Assembly (NCBI GenBank): GCA_903831545.1
Contig: CAIKYI010000632.1
Coordinates: forward strand, 1-6,277
Length of the DNA: 6,277 nt
Source: an uncultured Methylobacter sp.
GTDB taxonomy: Bacteria > Pseudomonadota > Gammaproteobacteria > Methylococcales > Methylomonadaceae
Direction of reading: 5' to 3'
The position numbers were made by a program, and so were the translations under genes. The notes beneath the pieces are model-generated. The model saw only the letters and a program-made list of their open reading frames with translations. It made no database searches and had not been told where the DNA came from. This document shows positions 1-6,277 of the stretch, in pieces (the stretch's first letter is position 1; every line of letters begins with the position of its first letter).

Positions 1-1
1 A

Positions 2-976
2 CTACCCTCCCGACCGCCTGTTCTGATAGGATTTGAAAATCAATTGTCCTTGGCGCGCTGGAAAAATAGCCACCGTTTTGAGCTGGATGGATCACAAAAG
101 CGCGGCATTCACTTTAATTGGGGCGGTGAAGGCTTGTATGAACAGGGTCATAATCGCATTGGCACCGGAGGTCAGCGTGGAACCGGAAGTGGCTTTGCCA
201 ATCTACAAGGCGACTGGGACGACTGGCAGAGTACCCTGGCAGTTCGGGCCGATCATTTTGATGATTACGGTGCGCATGCGGTTTATCATGCTGGTGTTAA
301 CTGGCGAATGACACACCAGTTACATTGGTTTGTCAGTGGTGGCACGGGCTATCGAGCGCCAAGTTTTAATGAGTTATTGATGGCGCCATTTGGAAATTCG
401 ATTTTAAAGCCCGAACAAAGCATAGGCGGGGAAGGTGGCTTGCGCTGGTTGCCCAACGAAGACACAAAATTAAGCGTTAACTTTTTTGACAGCCACTATG
501 ATAATTTAATCAAGGTAGAACGACTTGCTTTACCCCTTTTAGGGTATTACCAGAATATCAATATTCCGCATGCCCAGCTTCAAGGCTTGGAAACACAATG
601 GACTACGCACTGGAATCCGCAACTGACGAGCGGCCTTGATTATACCTGGACCGACAGTAAAAATAGCGATACCGACAAGCCTTTGTCCGGCCAACCTAAG
701 CATATCGCCAAGCTTTGGGGCGAGTGGAACTGGCAAACTATTCCCCTTAAACTGTGGGCGCAAGGTATTTATCGTGGCGAGAGTTATGCAACTGAAGGGA
801 CTGCTTTAATCAGTGACAGTTTTCATTTGAATATGCAACTTAGCTATCAGCTTAATAAACCGCTTAGTTTGTATGTGCGCGGCGAAAATCTGACTGATAA
901 TCGCCAGTCGCAAATTATAGGTTGGGATATGCCGGGCGCTGCGGTTTATGGTGGTTTTAAATGGGTCATCTGGTAG
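2..976 (+). CDS. TonB-dependent outer-membrane receptor, BtuB-like, C-terminal part (5' end outside window)
   Basis: This is the C-terminal part of a TonB-dependent receptor, a 22-strand outer-membrane beta-barrel that imports a large scarce ligand using TonB energy. The frame is open from base 2 to the TAG at 974-976 (324 residues), so the gene begins outside the window. The TTG at 44 is an internal codon, not a start. The signal peptide, TonB box and plug domain are missing. Visible barrel signatures are GYRAPSFNEL (about 347-376), followed by LKPEQS and an E-x-G pattern, and the closing block ENLTDNRQ (884-907) with PGAAVYGGFKW near the end. The last residue is an aromatic Trp, as expected for the barrel-assembly signal. 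Alternating polar and aromatic strands run throughout. The pattern resembles the vitamin B12 receptor BtuB and its siderophore-receptor relatives. The ligand cannot be decided here because the plug and upstream genes are unseen. Confidence is high for the family and low for B12. Confidence 0.9.
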   Translation, partial: LPSRPPVLIGFENQLSLARWKNSHRFELDGSQKRGIHFNWGGEGLYEQGHNRIGTGGQRGTGSGFANLQGDWDDWQSTLAVRADHFDDYGAHAVYHAGVNWRMTHQLHWFVSGGTGYRAPSFNELLMAPFGNSILKPEQSIGGEGGLRWLPNEDTKLSVNFFDSHYDNLIKVERLALPLLGYYQNINIPHAQLQGLETQWTTHWNPQLTSGLDYTWTDSKNSDTDKPLSGQPKHIAKLWGEWNWQTIPLKLWAQGIYRGESYATEGTALISDSFHLNMQLSYQLNKPLSLYVRGENLTDNRQSQIIGWDMPGAAVYGGFKWVIW

Positions 977-1022
977 ATTTAACCTGACAGATATTTATTA
1001 AAAGTATCGGTCAGATTAAATC
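976..1022. terminator. Long imperfect inverted repeat at the receptor stop codon, possible terminator
   Basis: The arms 976-993 and 1005-1022 pair at 16 of 18 positions. The mismatches are C983/A1015 and A989/G1009, and the loop is 11 bases (994-1004). The left arm begins on the last base of the receptor stop codon. The stem is AT-rich and no clear T-run follows on either strand, so it is not a textbook intrinsic terminator. Its position suggests transcript ending or 3'-end protection of the receptor mRNA. It could also be a small palindromic repeat element. Confidence 0.5.
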
Positions 1023-1105
1023 CAGTTTGTTTCAGCGCCTACTATGCCAGACTCAGCAAAGGTAACTCGCAAAAAATATTCCCCGTTACATTCACATAAA
1101 AAATA

Positions 1106-1150
1106 GAACACGGATGACACAGATCGGACGGATTAACGCGGATTTTAAAA
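1106..1150 (+). repeat. Degenerate ACACGGAT-type dispersed repeat, left copy
   Basis: This stretch is made of loosely repeated units about 9-11 bases long: ACACGGATGA, CACAGATCGG, ACGGATTAA and CGCGGATTTT. Such ACACGGATT/ACACAGATT strings recur between genes in many bacterial genomes, as I recall from general experience; no search was run. Related copies lie at 1666-1698 (same strand) and 1711-1738 (opposite strand). No gene is visible in the rest of the 977-1261 spacer. Confidence 0.5.
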
Positions 1151-1214
1151 ATAGGGCCGGTCTTGAATTATTTGAGCCGAGAATATCCGCTGAATCCATG
1201 TTTCATTGATCTAG

Positions 1215-1236
1215 GTAATAAATGGTTATTTATTGC
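1215..1236. terminator. AT-rich hairpin downstream of the cupin gene, weak terminator candidate
   Basis: The arms 1217-1223 (AATAAAT) and 1228-1234 (ATTTATT) are perfectly complementary around a 4-base loop. The stem can be extended by a T-G wobble and a G-C pair to 1215/1236. It lies 25 bases past the cupin stop codon in the direction of cupin transcription. The stem is almost all A-T and has no following U-run, so function is uncertain. Confidence 0.25.
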
Positions 1237-1261
1237 GAGGTATTCAAGCGCATTTTATGGC

Positions 1262-1552
1262 TTAAACGCCGTCGGGATAGGCGTAGCTGTAATGTTTACG
1301 CAATGGTTTGACCACTTCCCATTGACTATCCAATCCTGCATGGAAAGACACAAGATCACCCGGTAGAATCGTTACTGGTTCACCTTCGGCAGGTGTCACT
1401 AATATCTCGCCCTCAAGTATATAGGCGCATTCAGTTTCATCAAAATCGATTGGAAATTTCGAAATTTCTTTTTCCCAGATTTCCCAGCCAGCAACACCCA
1501 GTTCTTTTAAACGCTCTTCGCTTGGATTGTGTTCAATGGTAATTTTGCTCAT
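1262..1552 (-). CDS. Small single-domain cupin (Cupin_3 type), function unknown
   Basis: A 96-residue protein consisting of one cupin beta-barrel, of the kind related to the (S)-ureidoglycine aminohydrolase cupin domain. After a helical N-terminus with W23 and W26, the core runs from about residue 36 to 90. Cupin motif 1 appears as E-x-E-C-x-Y-I-L-E-G-E (39-49). Motif 2 appears as P-G-D-L-V-S-F-H-A-G followed by W78, then R85-K-H-Y. The classical His-x-His and Glu metal ligands of motif 1 are not in place, and the usual Pro in the F-P-A-G turn is His71, so metal binding and catalysis are doubtful. No signal peptide or membrane segment is seen, so it is probably cytoplasmic. The ATG at 1552-1550 is preceded by AGGAAG, with AGGA 5 bases away, which fixes the start. 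It stands alone, divergent from hppA, and its substrate is unknown. Confidence 0.85.
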   Translation of the reverse strand: MSKITIEHNPSEERLKELGVAGWEIWEKEISKFPIDFDETECAYILEGEILVTPAEGEPVTILPGDLVSFHAGLDSQWEVVKPLRKHYSYAYPDGV

Positions 1553-1555
1553 GAT

Positions 1556-1561
1556 CTTCCT
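1556..1561 (-). promoter_or_regulatory. Ribosome binding site of the cupin gene
   Basis: On the minus strand AGGAAG lies just upstream of the ATG at 1552, with its AGGA core 5 bases from the start. This supports that start codon. Confidence 0.65.
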
Positions 1562-1586
1562 AAAAAATTAAATAGTTAAAAAAGTC

Positions 1587-1615
1587 ATTTTAGCATCCGG
1601 ATTGATGTTTGCCAT
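1587..1615 (-). promoter_or_regulatory. Sigma-70-like promoter of the cupin gene
   Basis: Read on the minus strand, ATGGCA (1615-1610, 4 of 6 matches to TTGACA) and TAAAAT (1592-1587, 5 of 6 matches to TATAAT) are separated by exactly 17 bases. TGC directly before the -10 box makes an extended -10 element. Transcription would begin near 1580 and leave a leader of about 28 bases holding the ribosome binding site. This was found by eye only, with no scoring. Confidence 0.45.
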
Positions 1616-1665
1616 CCTTACTTGGTGATTTACTGACGGCGGTTGTCACCGTAGTGGGCAATATG

Positions 1666-1698
1666 GAACACAGGTTAAGCGGATAAGCACGGGTTAAT
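1666..1698 (+). repeat. Degenerate ACACGGAT-type repeat, middle copy
   Basis: The string begins GAACACAGGTTA, continues AGCGGATAA and ends GCACGGGTTAAT, so it reads as three variants of the same ~10-base unit found at 1106-1150. Its first ten bases (1667-1676) can pair with 1729-1738 at nine of ten positions, counting one G-T wobble. It may therefore form one arm of an inverted repeat with the next copy. Confidence 0.4.
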
Positions 1699-1710
1699 AA
1701 GTGAAAAACA

Positions 1711-1738
1711 GCGCCCTGGATTTGTAGAAATCCGTGTT
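1711..1738 (-). repeat. Degenerate ACACGGAT-type repeat, right copy in opposite orientation
   Basis: On the minus strand this reads AACACGGATTTCTACAAATC and onward. It shares AACACGGAT exactly with 1107-1115 and, after a one-base gap, the next ACA(G/A)ATC block (six of seven bases). The cupin gene therefore sits between oppositely oriented copies of one repeat family. Confidence 0.45.
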
Positions 1739-1979
1739 TGATTGTTCTATGTAATAACAGGTTATCCCATAAGCTTTCCCGATAATTCTGTTGGGAGTCG
1801 GTAAATCACCCAGTAGGCTTTATGGCATAGGTATTTCACGATATACCCTGACCTGGTTAATTAGTATATTGTGTGTTTTAGAAAGCCGGTTGATCCACCC
1901 GTTATATCTAACAGCGAGTGGCGTCATTCTTAAAAAATCAATTCATAGTTTTAATAGAGTTCCTGTTTCGGGAGCGCAT

Positions 1980-1983
1980 GGAG
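1980..1983 (+). promoter_or_regulatory. Ribosome binding site of hppA
   Basis: GGAG lies 7 bases before the ATG at 1991. An in-frame TAA at 1988-1990 directly precedes that ATG, so no earlier start in this frame is possible. Confidence 0.65.
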
Positions 1984-1990
1984 TTACTAA

Positions 1991-4240
1991 ATGTTAGCCG
2001 CGAATTTTACAACACTCGTAACGCTGGTTTTTGGGATCACAATTATTGGCTTTGCTTTTGCGGGTTGGCTGGTAAAGTGGGTGCTGGCCAGAGAAACCGG
2101 CAATAATGCCATGCGTAATATTTCCGATGCCATCAAAGAAGGTGCTGAAGCCTTTTTACGTCGCCAGAACCGCACAATTCTAATACTCAGTGCCCTGTTT
2201 GCTTTTGCACTTTTTATCGGTTACGGCTGGCTACGCGATCATCGCGAGTTTGATCCGGTTTCTACTTCGTTGCAGTTGGCGAGTTGGATTACTGTTTCTT
2301 TTATCTTCGGCGCCTTGTGTTCGGTTTTTGCCGGTTATGTCGGCATGTGGATGAGTATCCGCGCCAATATTCGCACCGCCGCAGCGGTTCGCTCCAGCGT
2401 TAATGATGCCCTTCAAATTGCGCTGCGAGCCGGCGCCGTTTCAGGTCTGGTTGTGGTTTCCATGAGTCTGTTGGGTGTGACCGGTTTGTTCGTGCTGGTT
2501 AAAATGCTAACGCCAGATATCAATGTTGCCAAAATTCCGCTACTCATTGTTGGTTATGGCTTTGGCGCGTCATTTGTTGCCTTGTTCGCGCAAGTCGGCG
2601 GCGGCATTTACACCAAAGCCGCCGATGTGGGGGCCGATCTGGTGGGTAAGGTTGAGGCTGGCATTCCCGAGGATGACCCCCGTAATCCGGCGGTTATTGC
2701 TGATCTTGTTGGCGATAATGTTGGCGATTGTGCGGGTCGGGGCGCTGACCTTTTTGAATCTACCGCCGCCGAGAACATCGGCGCCATGATTCTGGGCAGC
2801 AGTCTGGCCCTGGCCGCGCAGAAAGCCAACATGGAATTTGGTGCCGGCATCATCGGCGTTATGTTGTTTCCCTTGGTTGCCCGTGCCTTTGGTATTATTG
2901 CAAGTATGGTGGGCATTCTTGCGGTTCGTCTTGAAAACGAAACTCAGGATCCGATGCAGGCTTTAAATCGAGGTTATTTCATCAGTTCGCTTTTGGTAAT
3001 GCCGCTGTTTGGTCTGGCCACCAAATGGCTGTTGGATAGTCCGGCAGCCCCCGATGCCTGGTGGCATTTTTTTCTTTGCGGTATTCTGGGATTAGTTACC
3101 TCGGTAGCTTTTGCTTTCATCACCCAATATTACACCCAGCATAAATTTCGCCCGGTACAAGCCATAGCCGAGGCCAGTATTACCGGCCCGGCTACCAACA
3201 TCATTGAAGGGACGGCCGTTGGTTTTGAATGCACCTGGATGCCGACGTTGGTGATAGCTGCCGCGTTACTGGGTTCTTATTATTTGGGTGTCAGCAGTGG
3301 CCTGCCACATGCAGGTTTGTTTGGAACTGCGGTTGCAACGGTCGGTATGCTCGCCACTGCCGCCTATATTCTGGCCATGGATGCCTTTGGCCCCATTACT
3401 GATAATGCCGGGGGCATCATTGAAATGAGTGAGCAGCCCGACGAAATCCGTCAGCGCACCGACACACTGGATGCGGTAGGCAACACCACCAAAGCACTCA
3501 CCAAAAGCTATGCTATTGGTAGCGCGGGTCTTGCAGCTTTTTTATTGTTTCAGGCTTATATTGATGAAGTGAAAAACTATGCAGGTCTGGATGAAGCAGC
3601 GGCGTTTGGCGTCAATATGGGCAATCCCGTCATTTTTGTGGGTGCCATGCTCGGGGCGATGCTGGTGTTTTTGTTTTGCTCAATGACCATCCGTGCGGTG
3701 GGAAGTGCCGCTAAAAGTATTATTGAAGAAGTGCGGCGGCAATACGCCAAGCTGCCCCGTAACAATGACCAGATAGTGTTTCCGGACGGTTTTAAGCCGG
3801 ATTACGGCGCTTGTGTTGATATTGTGACCCGTGCCGCGCTGCGCAATATGGTTGTTCCCGGATTGCTGGTGGTATTGGCTCCTATCGTCGTAGGTGTGTT
3901 GTTTAAGATTTTTATCGGCATGGAAGGTCCGTTAATCGCCGCCCAAAGTGTCGCCGCCCTGCTGATGGTCGCTACTATTACGGGTATTTTAATGGCTCTT
4001 TATTTAAACAATGCCGGCGGTGCCTGGGATAACGCAAAGAAGTATGTAGAAAGTGGCGCTTACGGCGGCAAACATATCATCGATCAGAATGGCAACAAGA
4101 TTATGAATCCGGTTTACGGCGCTGCCGTCGTCGGCGACACGGTGGGCGATCCGTTTAAGGATACCGCAGGCCCCAGTTTACATGTGTTAATCAAATTGCT
4201 GGCTACAGTCACGCTGGTGATGGCGCCGGTTTTTCTTTAA
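1991..4240 (+). CDS. hppA: Membrane-bound proton-pumping inorganic pyrophosphatase, K+-independent type
   Basis: A complete 749-residue membrane-integral pyrophosphatase that hydrolyses cytoplasmic pyrophosphate and pumps protons across the inner membrane. Hydrophobic segments alternate through the whole chain, as expected for the 16-helix family. The active-site blocks are intact: D-V-G-A-D-L-V-G-K (212-220), the acidic [17 protein letters not shown] block (241-257), D-N-A-G-G (471-475), [12 protein letters not shown] (673-684) and [15 protein letters not shown] (715-729). In the G-N-T-T-K-A segment, Lys501 is at the position where K+-dependent enzymes carry Ala, and Thr504 also fits the K+-independent class. 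This predicts a K+-independent H+ pump and not a Na+ pump. The length is slightly above that of many bacterial members, partly from a longer loop near 588-602. It is a single-gene unit, divergent from the cupin gene and convergent with modC. In some methanotrophs such a gene accompanies a pyrophosphate-dependent phosphofructokinase; none is adjacent here. Confidence 0.97.
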   Translation: MLAANFTTLVTLVFGITIIGFAFAGWLVKWVLARETGNNAMRNISDAIKEGAEAFLRRQNRTILILSALFAFALFIGYGWLRDHREFDPVSTSLQLASWITVSFIFGALCSVFAGYVGMWMSIRANIRTAAAVRSSVNDALQIALRAGAVSGLVVVSMSLLGVTGLFVLVKMLTPDINVAKIPLLIVGYGFGASFVALFAQVGGGIYTKAADVGADLVGKVEAGIPEDDPRNPAVIADLVGDNVGDCAGRGADLFESTAAENIGAMILGSSLALAAQKANMEFGAGIIGVMLFPLVARAFGIIASMVGILAVRLENETQDPMQALNRGYFISSLLVMPLFGLATKWLLDSPAAPDAWWHFFLCGILGLVTSVAFAFITQYYTQHKFRPVQAIAEASITGPATNIIEGTAVGFECTWMPTLVIAAALLGSYYLGVSSGLPHAGLFGTAVATVGMLATAAYILAMDAFGPITDNAGGIIEMSEQPDEIRQRTDTLDAVGNTTKALTKSYAIGSAGLAAFLLFQAYIDEVKNYAGLDEAAAFGVNMGNPVIFVGAMLGAMLVFLFCSMTIRAVGSAAKSIIEEVRRQYAKLPRNNDQIVFPDGFKPDYGACVDIVTRAALRNMVVPGLLVVLAPIVVGVLFKIFIGMEGPLIAAQSVAALLMVATITGILMALYLNNAGGAWDNAKKYVESGAYGGKHIIDQNGNKIMNPVYGAAVVGDTVGDPFKDTAGPSLHVLIKLLATVTLVMAPVFL

Positions 4241-4285
4241 AACTAGAGATCGCATTATTAATCGAGTAGTGGCAGACGGTTACGG

Positions 4286-5368
4286 TCATTGATGAGTTAA
4301 AGTCGAAGTGCCTTTGATCTGGGCAAAAACTGACATGCCGGTGTGCAATCCCAGCAATAAGGCTGATTTTCGGGTAATGTGCGCGAGTAGCGTCTCGCTG
4401 CCGACTTTTAACATCACTACGCTCTGGCCGCCCTGATTATCGGCAAGGTCAGTGATTATCGCGGGAAGTACATTGAGAATACTGGTAGCGACAGGCGCTT
4501 CCAGGGCGATGCTGACATCTCTTGCGTAAATTTGTACCCGCAGCGGGGTTCCGATTTTTGCTTCCATTGCAGGTAAACTGAGAAAACCACCTGCAAAAGC
4601 GACCTGGGTTAAGTGATATTCGGGTTCATGTTCGGCGACTGTTGCCTGCCAAACGGTAGTGGCATCACGGTCTTGTATAAGCGCTACCTCAAGCCTGTTT
4701 TGCGTTTCTGATAAGGGGCCTGCCGCCAAAATGTGGCCATTTTCCATAATCACCAGCGTGTCAGCCAATTGGGCGACTTCCTGCTGGGAGTGCGTGACAT
4801 AAAGTACAGGAATATCCAGTTGCTGATGCAATCGGCTTAAAAAAGGCAGGATTTCCTGTTTGCGTTTAAAGTCCAGTGACGCCAGCGGTTCGTCCATCAG
4901 CAGAATTTCAGGATTTAGCGCCAAAGCTCTGGCAATGGCGACACGTTGCCGTTCTCCGCCGGATAAACGTTCCGGCAGGCGCTCAAGTAAGTGATCAATG
5001 CCCAGCAATTCAACGGTTTGCTCAAGATTGGTCAGGTCCGGTTTTTTTTTAAGCCGCTTTAAGCCAAAATGCAGATTATCTCGTACCGTTAGATGCGGAA
5101 ACAGATTTGCTTCCTGAAAAACATAACCCAGTGGCCGTTTATGGGTAGGCAAAAACAGCCCGCGACCACTGTCCTGCCAAATGCTTCCGTTAATTTCAAG
5201 AAACCCCTGCGCAGCTTGCTGGAGTCCGGCAATGCAACGTAACAGCGTGGTTTTACCGGAACCGGAATGGCCAAAAAAAACAGTAATGCCGGCAGCTGGC
5301 AGTTCCAGGTCAACGTCTAGTTTAAACTCGCCGTAGTCGAGCTGAAAGCGGGCTAAAATAGCGGTCAT
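4286..5368 (-). CDS. modC: Molybdate ABC transporter ATP-binding protein
   Basis: The ATPase subunit (360 residues) that powers ModB-mediated import of molybdate, and probably tungstate, from the cytoplasmic face. ABC motifs occur in order: Walker A G-H-S-G-S-G-K-T (33-40), Q-loop V-F-Q-E (83-86), signature L-S-G-G-E-R-Q (135-141), Walker B I-L-L-M-D-E-P (155-161) with D-loop S-L-D, and the switch histidine H193. A C-terminal Mop/TOBE domain (about 295-353), which binds oxyanion in this family, distinguishes ModC from generic ABC ATPases. The ATG overlaps the modB stop by 4 bases (ATGA, 5365-5368), and no Shine-Dalgarno is evident, so translation is probably coupled to modB. Two homopolymers lie near the start of the gene: an A9 run encoding Lys107-109 and a T8 run encoding part of V-F-F before Walker A. 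It is the last gene of the visible operon, ending 45 bases from the convergent hppA end. Confidence 0.96.
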   Translation of the reverse strand: MTAILARFQLDYGEFKLDVDLELPAAGITVFFGHSGSGKTTLLRCIAGLQQAAQGFLEINGSIWQDSGRGLFLPTHKRPLGYVFQEANLFPHLTVRDNLHFGLKRLKKKPDLTNLEQTVELLGIDHLLERLPERLSGGERQRVAIARALALNPEILLMDEPLASLDFKRKQEILPFLSRLHQQLDIPVLYVTHSQQEVAQLADTLVIMENGHILAAGPLSETQNRLEVALIQDRDATTVWQATVAEHEPEYHLTQVAFAGGFLSLPAMEAKIGTPLRVQIYARDVSIALEAPVATSILNVLPAIITDLADNQGGQSVVMLKVGSETLLAHITRKSALLLGLHTGMSVFAQIKGTSTLTHQ

Positions 5369-6051
5369 TTAAGCGGGTGGGCAATAGGTTGTGATTTTTG
5401 TGAGCTGTACAAAAGCAAAAGCACACTAAATGAAAACAGTAACAAACAACCGGCCAGCCAGTGAGCTTGGGCATATTCCAGCGCTTCGACATGATTGTAG
5501 ATTTGCACCGAGACCACGCGGGTTTGATCGGGAATATTGCCGCCCACCATGAGTACCACGCCAAATTCGCCGACAGTATGGGTAAATCCTAAAATGGTGG
5601 CGGTGAGGAAGCCAGGTTTAGCCAGCGGCACGACCACGTTGAAAAACGTATCAAAAGGGCTGGCACGCAACGTTGCGGCTGCTTCCAATGGTTGTTCGCC
5701 AATCATCGAGAATGCCGCCTGTAAAGGTTGCACCACAAACGGTAAGGAATACAGTACCGACGCTACTATCAGGCCGGGGAACGTGAACGGCAAGGTACCC
5801 AGACCCAACCAGCTGGTGATTTTGCCGATGATCCCGGCAGGTCCCATCAATACCAGTAAATAGAAGCCCAACACCGTTGGCGGTAACACCAACGGCAATG
5901 CCACGATGGCATTGATGATACCTTTCCAGGCGCAACGGGTTCTGGTAAGCCACCAGGCTAACGGGGTGCCGAACAACAACATCAATGTAGTGGCAAGACT
6001 GGCCACTTTAAAAGTTAGCAGTAAGGTGTCGAGATCGGCAGAGTTTAGCAT
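5365..6051 (-). CDS. modB: Molybdate ABC transporter permease
   Basis: The inner-membrane permease (228 residues) that forms the molybdate channel as a dimer and couples to ModC. Hydrophobic stretches are at about 9-35, 45-72, 92-112, 148-170 and 198-216, matching the usual five to six helices. The cytoplasmic EAA loop, which docks on the ATPase, is at 123-147 and reads E-A-A-A-T-L-R-A-S at its start and P-L-A-K-P-G at its end. The glycine usual at the seventh position is Arg129. G-E-F-G near 161-164 and the preceding F-T-H-T-V are typical of ModB. The ATG at 6051 is preceded by an in-frame TAA 9 bases upstream in its frame, so it is the earliest ATG. No strong ribosome binding site is seen; the modA stop is only 13 bases away, suggesting translational coupling. 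Its stop overlaps the modC start. Confidence 0.96.
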   Translation of the reverse strand: MLNSADLDTLLLTFKVASLATTLMLLFGTPLAWWLTRTRCAWKGIINAIVALPLVLPPTVLGFYLLVLMGPAGIIGKITSWLGLGTLPFTFPGLIVASVLYSLPFVVQPLQAAFSMIGEQPLEAAATLRASPFDTFFNVVVPLAKPGFLTATILGFTHTVGEFGVVLMVGGNIPDQTRVVSVQIYNHVEALEYAQAHWLAGCLLLFSFSVLLLLYSSQKSQPIAHPLK

Positions 6052-6064
6052 CAGTGTTTAACGG

Positions 6065-6277
6065 TTAGTGAGCCAAGTCGTAGCCGTATTTTTTTATGAT
6101 GGCCAACGCAGGCGCTGATTTAAGATAGTTTAGCAATGCTATTGCGGCTGGGTTTTCTGCGCCGTTAAGCATTAGGACGGCACTTTGTTTGATCGGTGTA
6201 TGACGGTCGACAGGAATGATCCAGCCAGAACCGCTGGTTATTTTTCCGTTTTCAATGACTTGCGATAAGGCCACAAA
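6065..6277 (-). CDS. modA: Molybdate-binding periplasmic protein, C-terminal fragment (5' end outside window)
   Basis: This is the last 70 residues of ModA, the periplasmic protein that captures molybdate and delivers it to ModB. The frame is open to the right edge, so the real start lies outside; the GTG at 6274 is an internal Val codon. Typical C-terminal ModA features are F-V-A-L-S-Q near the edge, then G-S-G-W-I-I-P-V-D, the P-I-K-Q-S-A-V-L segment, N-P-A-A-I-A-L-L-N-Y-L and the terminal I-I-K-K-Y-G-Y. The signal peptide and most oxyanion-binding residues are not visible. It is the first visible gene of the modABC operon, with 13 bases separating it from modB. The promoter and any ModE operator would lie to the right of the window. 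Confidence 0.93.
   Translation of the reverse strand, partial: FVALSQVIENGKITSGSGWIIPVDRHTPIKQSAVLMLNGAENPAAIALLNYLKSAPALAIIKKYGYDLAH

Larger units (their letters stand above)
1553..1990. other. 438-base intergenic region between divergent cupin and hppA genes
   Basis: No believable gene is seen: the short open frames lack ribosome binding sites and protein-like composition. The left end holds the cupin promoter and the middle (1666-1738) holds degenerate repeats. The right 250 bases form the region upstream of hppA. No strong promoter for hppA stands out. The best guess by eye is TTCTTA (1927-1932), 17 bases, then TTTAAT (1950-1955), in which the -35 box is poor. A short perfect inverted repeat, GGTAT/ATACC, spans about 1830-1847. 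No known riboswitch or tRNA was recognised. Confidence 0.6.

Noticed and set aside
44..46. TTG as a start for the receptor gene
   Set aside because: The frame is open to the left edge and the protein lacks signal peptide and plug, so the gene clearly begins outside the window.
1163..1366. Plus-strand open frame of 67 codons
   Set aside because: It overlaps the 3' half of the cupin gene on the other strand, has no ribosome binding site and has no recognisable protein pattern.
1670..1774. Approximate direct repeat ACAGGTTA...ATAAGC at 1670-1688 and 1757-1774
   Set aside because: The shared blocks are only 8 and 6 bases with an unequal, unrelated middle; this could easily be chance.
1791..1997. 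Plus-strand open frame of 68 codons upstream of hppA
   Set aside because: No ribosome binding site, no recognisable domain, and it runs into the hppA start region; most likely chance.
2608..2916. Antisense open frame of 102 codons inside hppA
   Set aside because: It lies fully within a strongly conserved gene on the other strand and has low-complexity composition.
5537..5863. Antisense open frame of 108 codons inside modB
   Set aside because: A shadow of modB on the opposite strand, with Pro/Asn/Thr-rich composition and no known fold.
2..6277. Receptor and modABC as one metal-uptake cluster
   Set aside because: They are on opposite strands, 3.3 kb apart, with two unrelated genes between them; molybdate normally crosses the outer membrane through porins.
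1..6277. CRISPR array, tRNA or rRNA gene, or insertion sequence
   Set aside because: No regularly spaced repeats, no cloverleaf or rRNA-like stretch, and no transposase-like protein was seen on either strand.

Overview
The window looks like a piece of a Gram-negative, probably gammaproteobacterial chromosome. The evidence is a TonB-dependent outer-membrane receptor, a molybdate ABC operon in the usual modA-modB-modC order, and a membrane-bound proton pyrophosphatase. Base composition is moderate and codon use looks even across the genes. A methanotroph of the Methylococcales type would fit, but that is inference: no diagnostic gene such as pmo or mxa is present.

Layout from left to right. 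Positions 2-976 (+) hold the C-terminal half of a BtuB-like TonB-dependent receptor, cut by the left edge. An 18-position imperfect hairpin begins on its stop codon. A spacer with a degenerate ACACGGAT-type repeat follows, then a small cupin gene on the minus strand (1262-1552) with a readable promoter and ribosome binding site. Positions 1553-1990 are a 438-base spacer with further copies of the repeat and the start region of hppA. hppA (1991-4240, +) is a complete 749-residue K+-independent-type H+-pyrophosphatase. Only 45 bases separate it from the convergent, tightly packed minus-strand operon modA (partial, cut by the right edge), modB and modC.

Functionally the window holds unrelated housekeeping or transport units rather than one pathway. 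They are uptake of a large ligand such as a corrinoid or iron chelate across the outer membrane, energy recovery from pyrophosphate at the inner membrane, and ATP-driven molybdate import. modB and modC overlap by 4 bases and modA and modB are 13 bases apart, so the three are almost certainly one transcript.

I found no convincing new biological system. The items most worth a second look are the degenerate repeats on both sides of the cupin gene, the hairpin on the receptor stop codon, and a few residue-level oddities: cupin metal ligands, the ModB EAA-loop glycine, and an A9 tract in modC.
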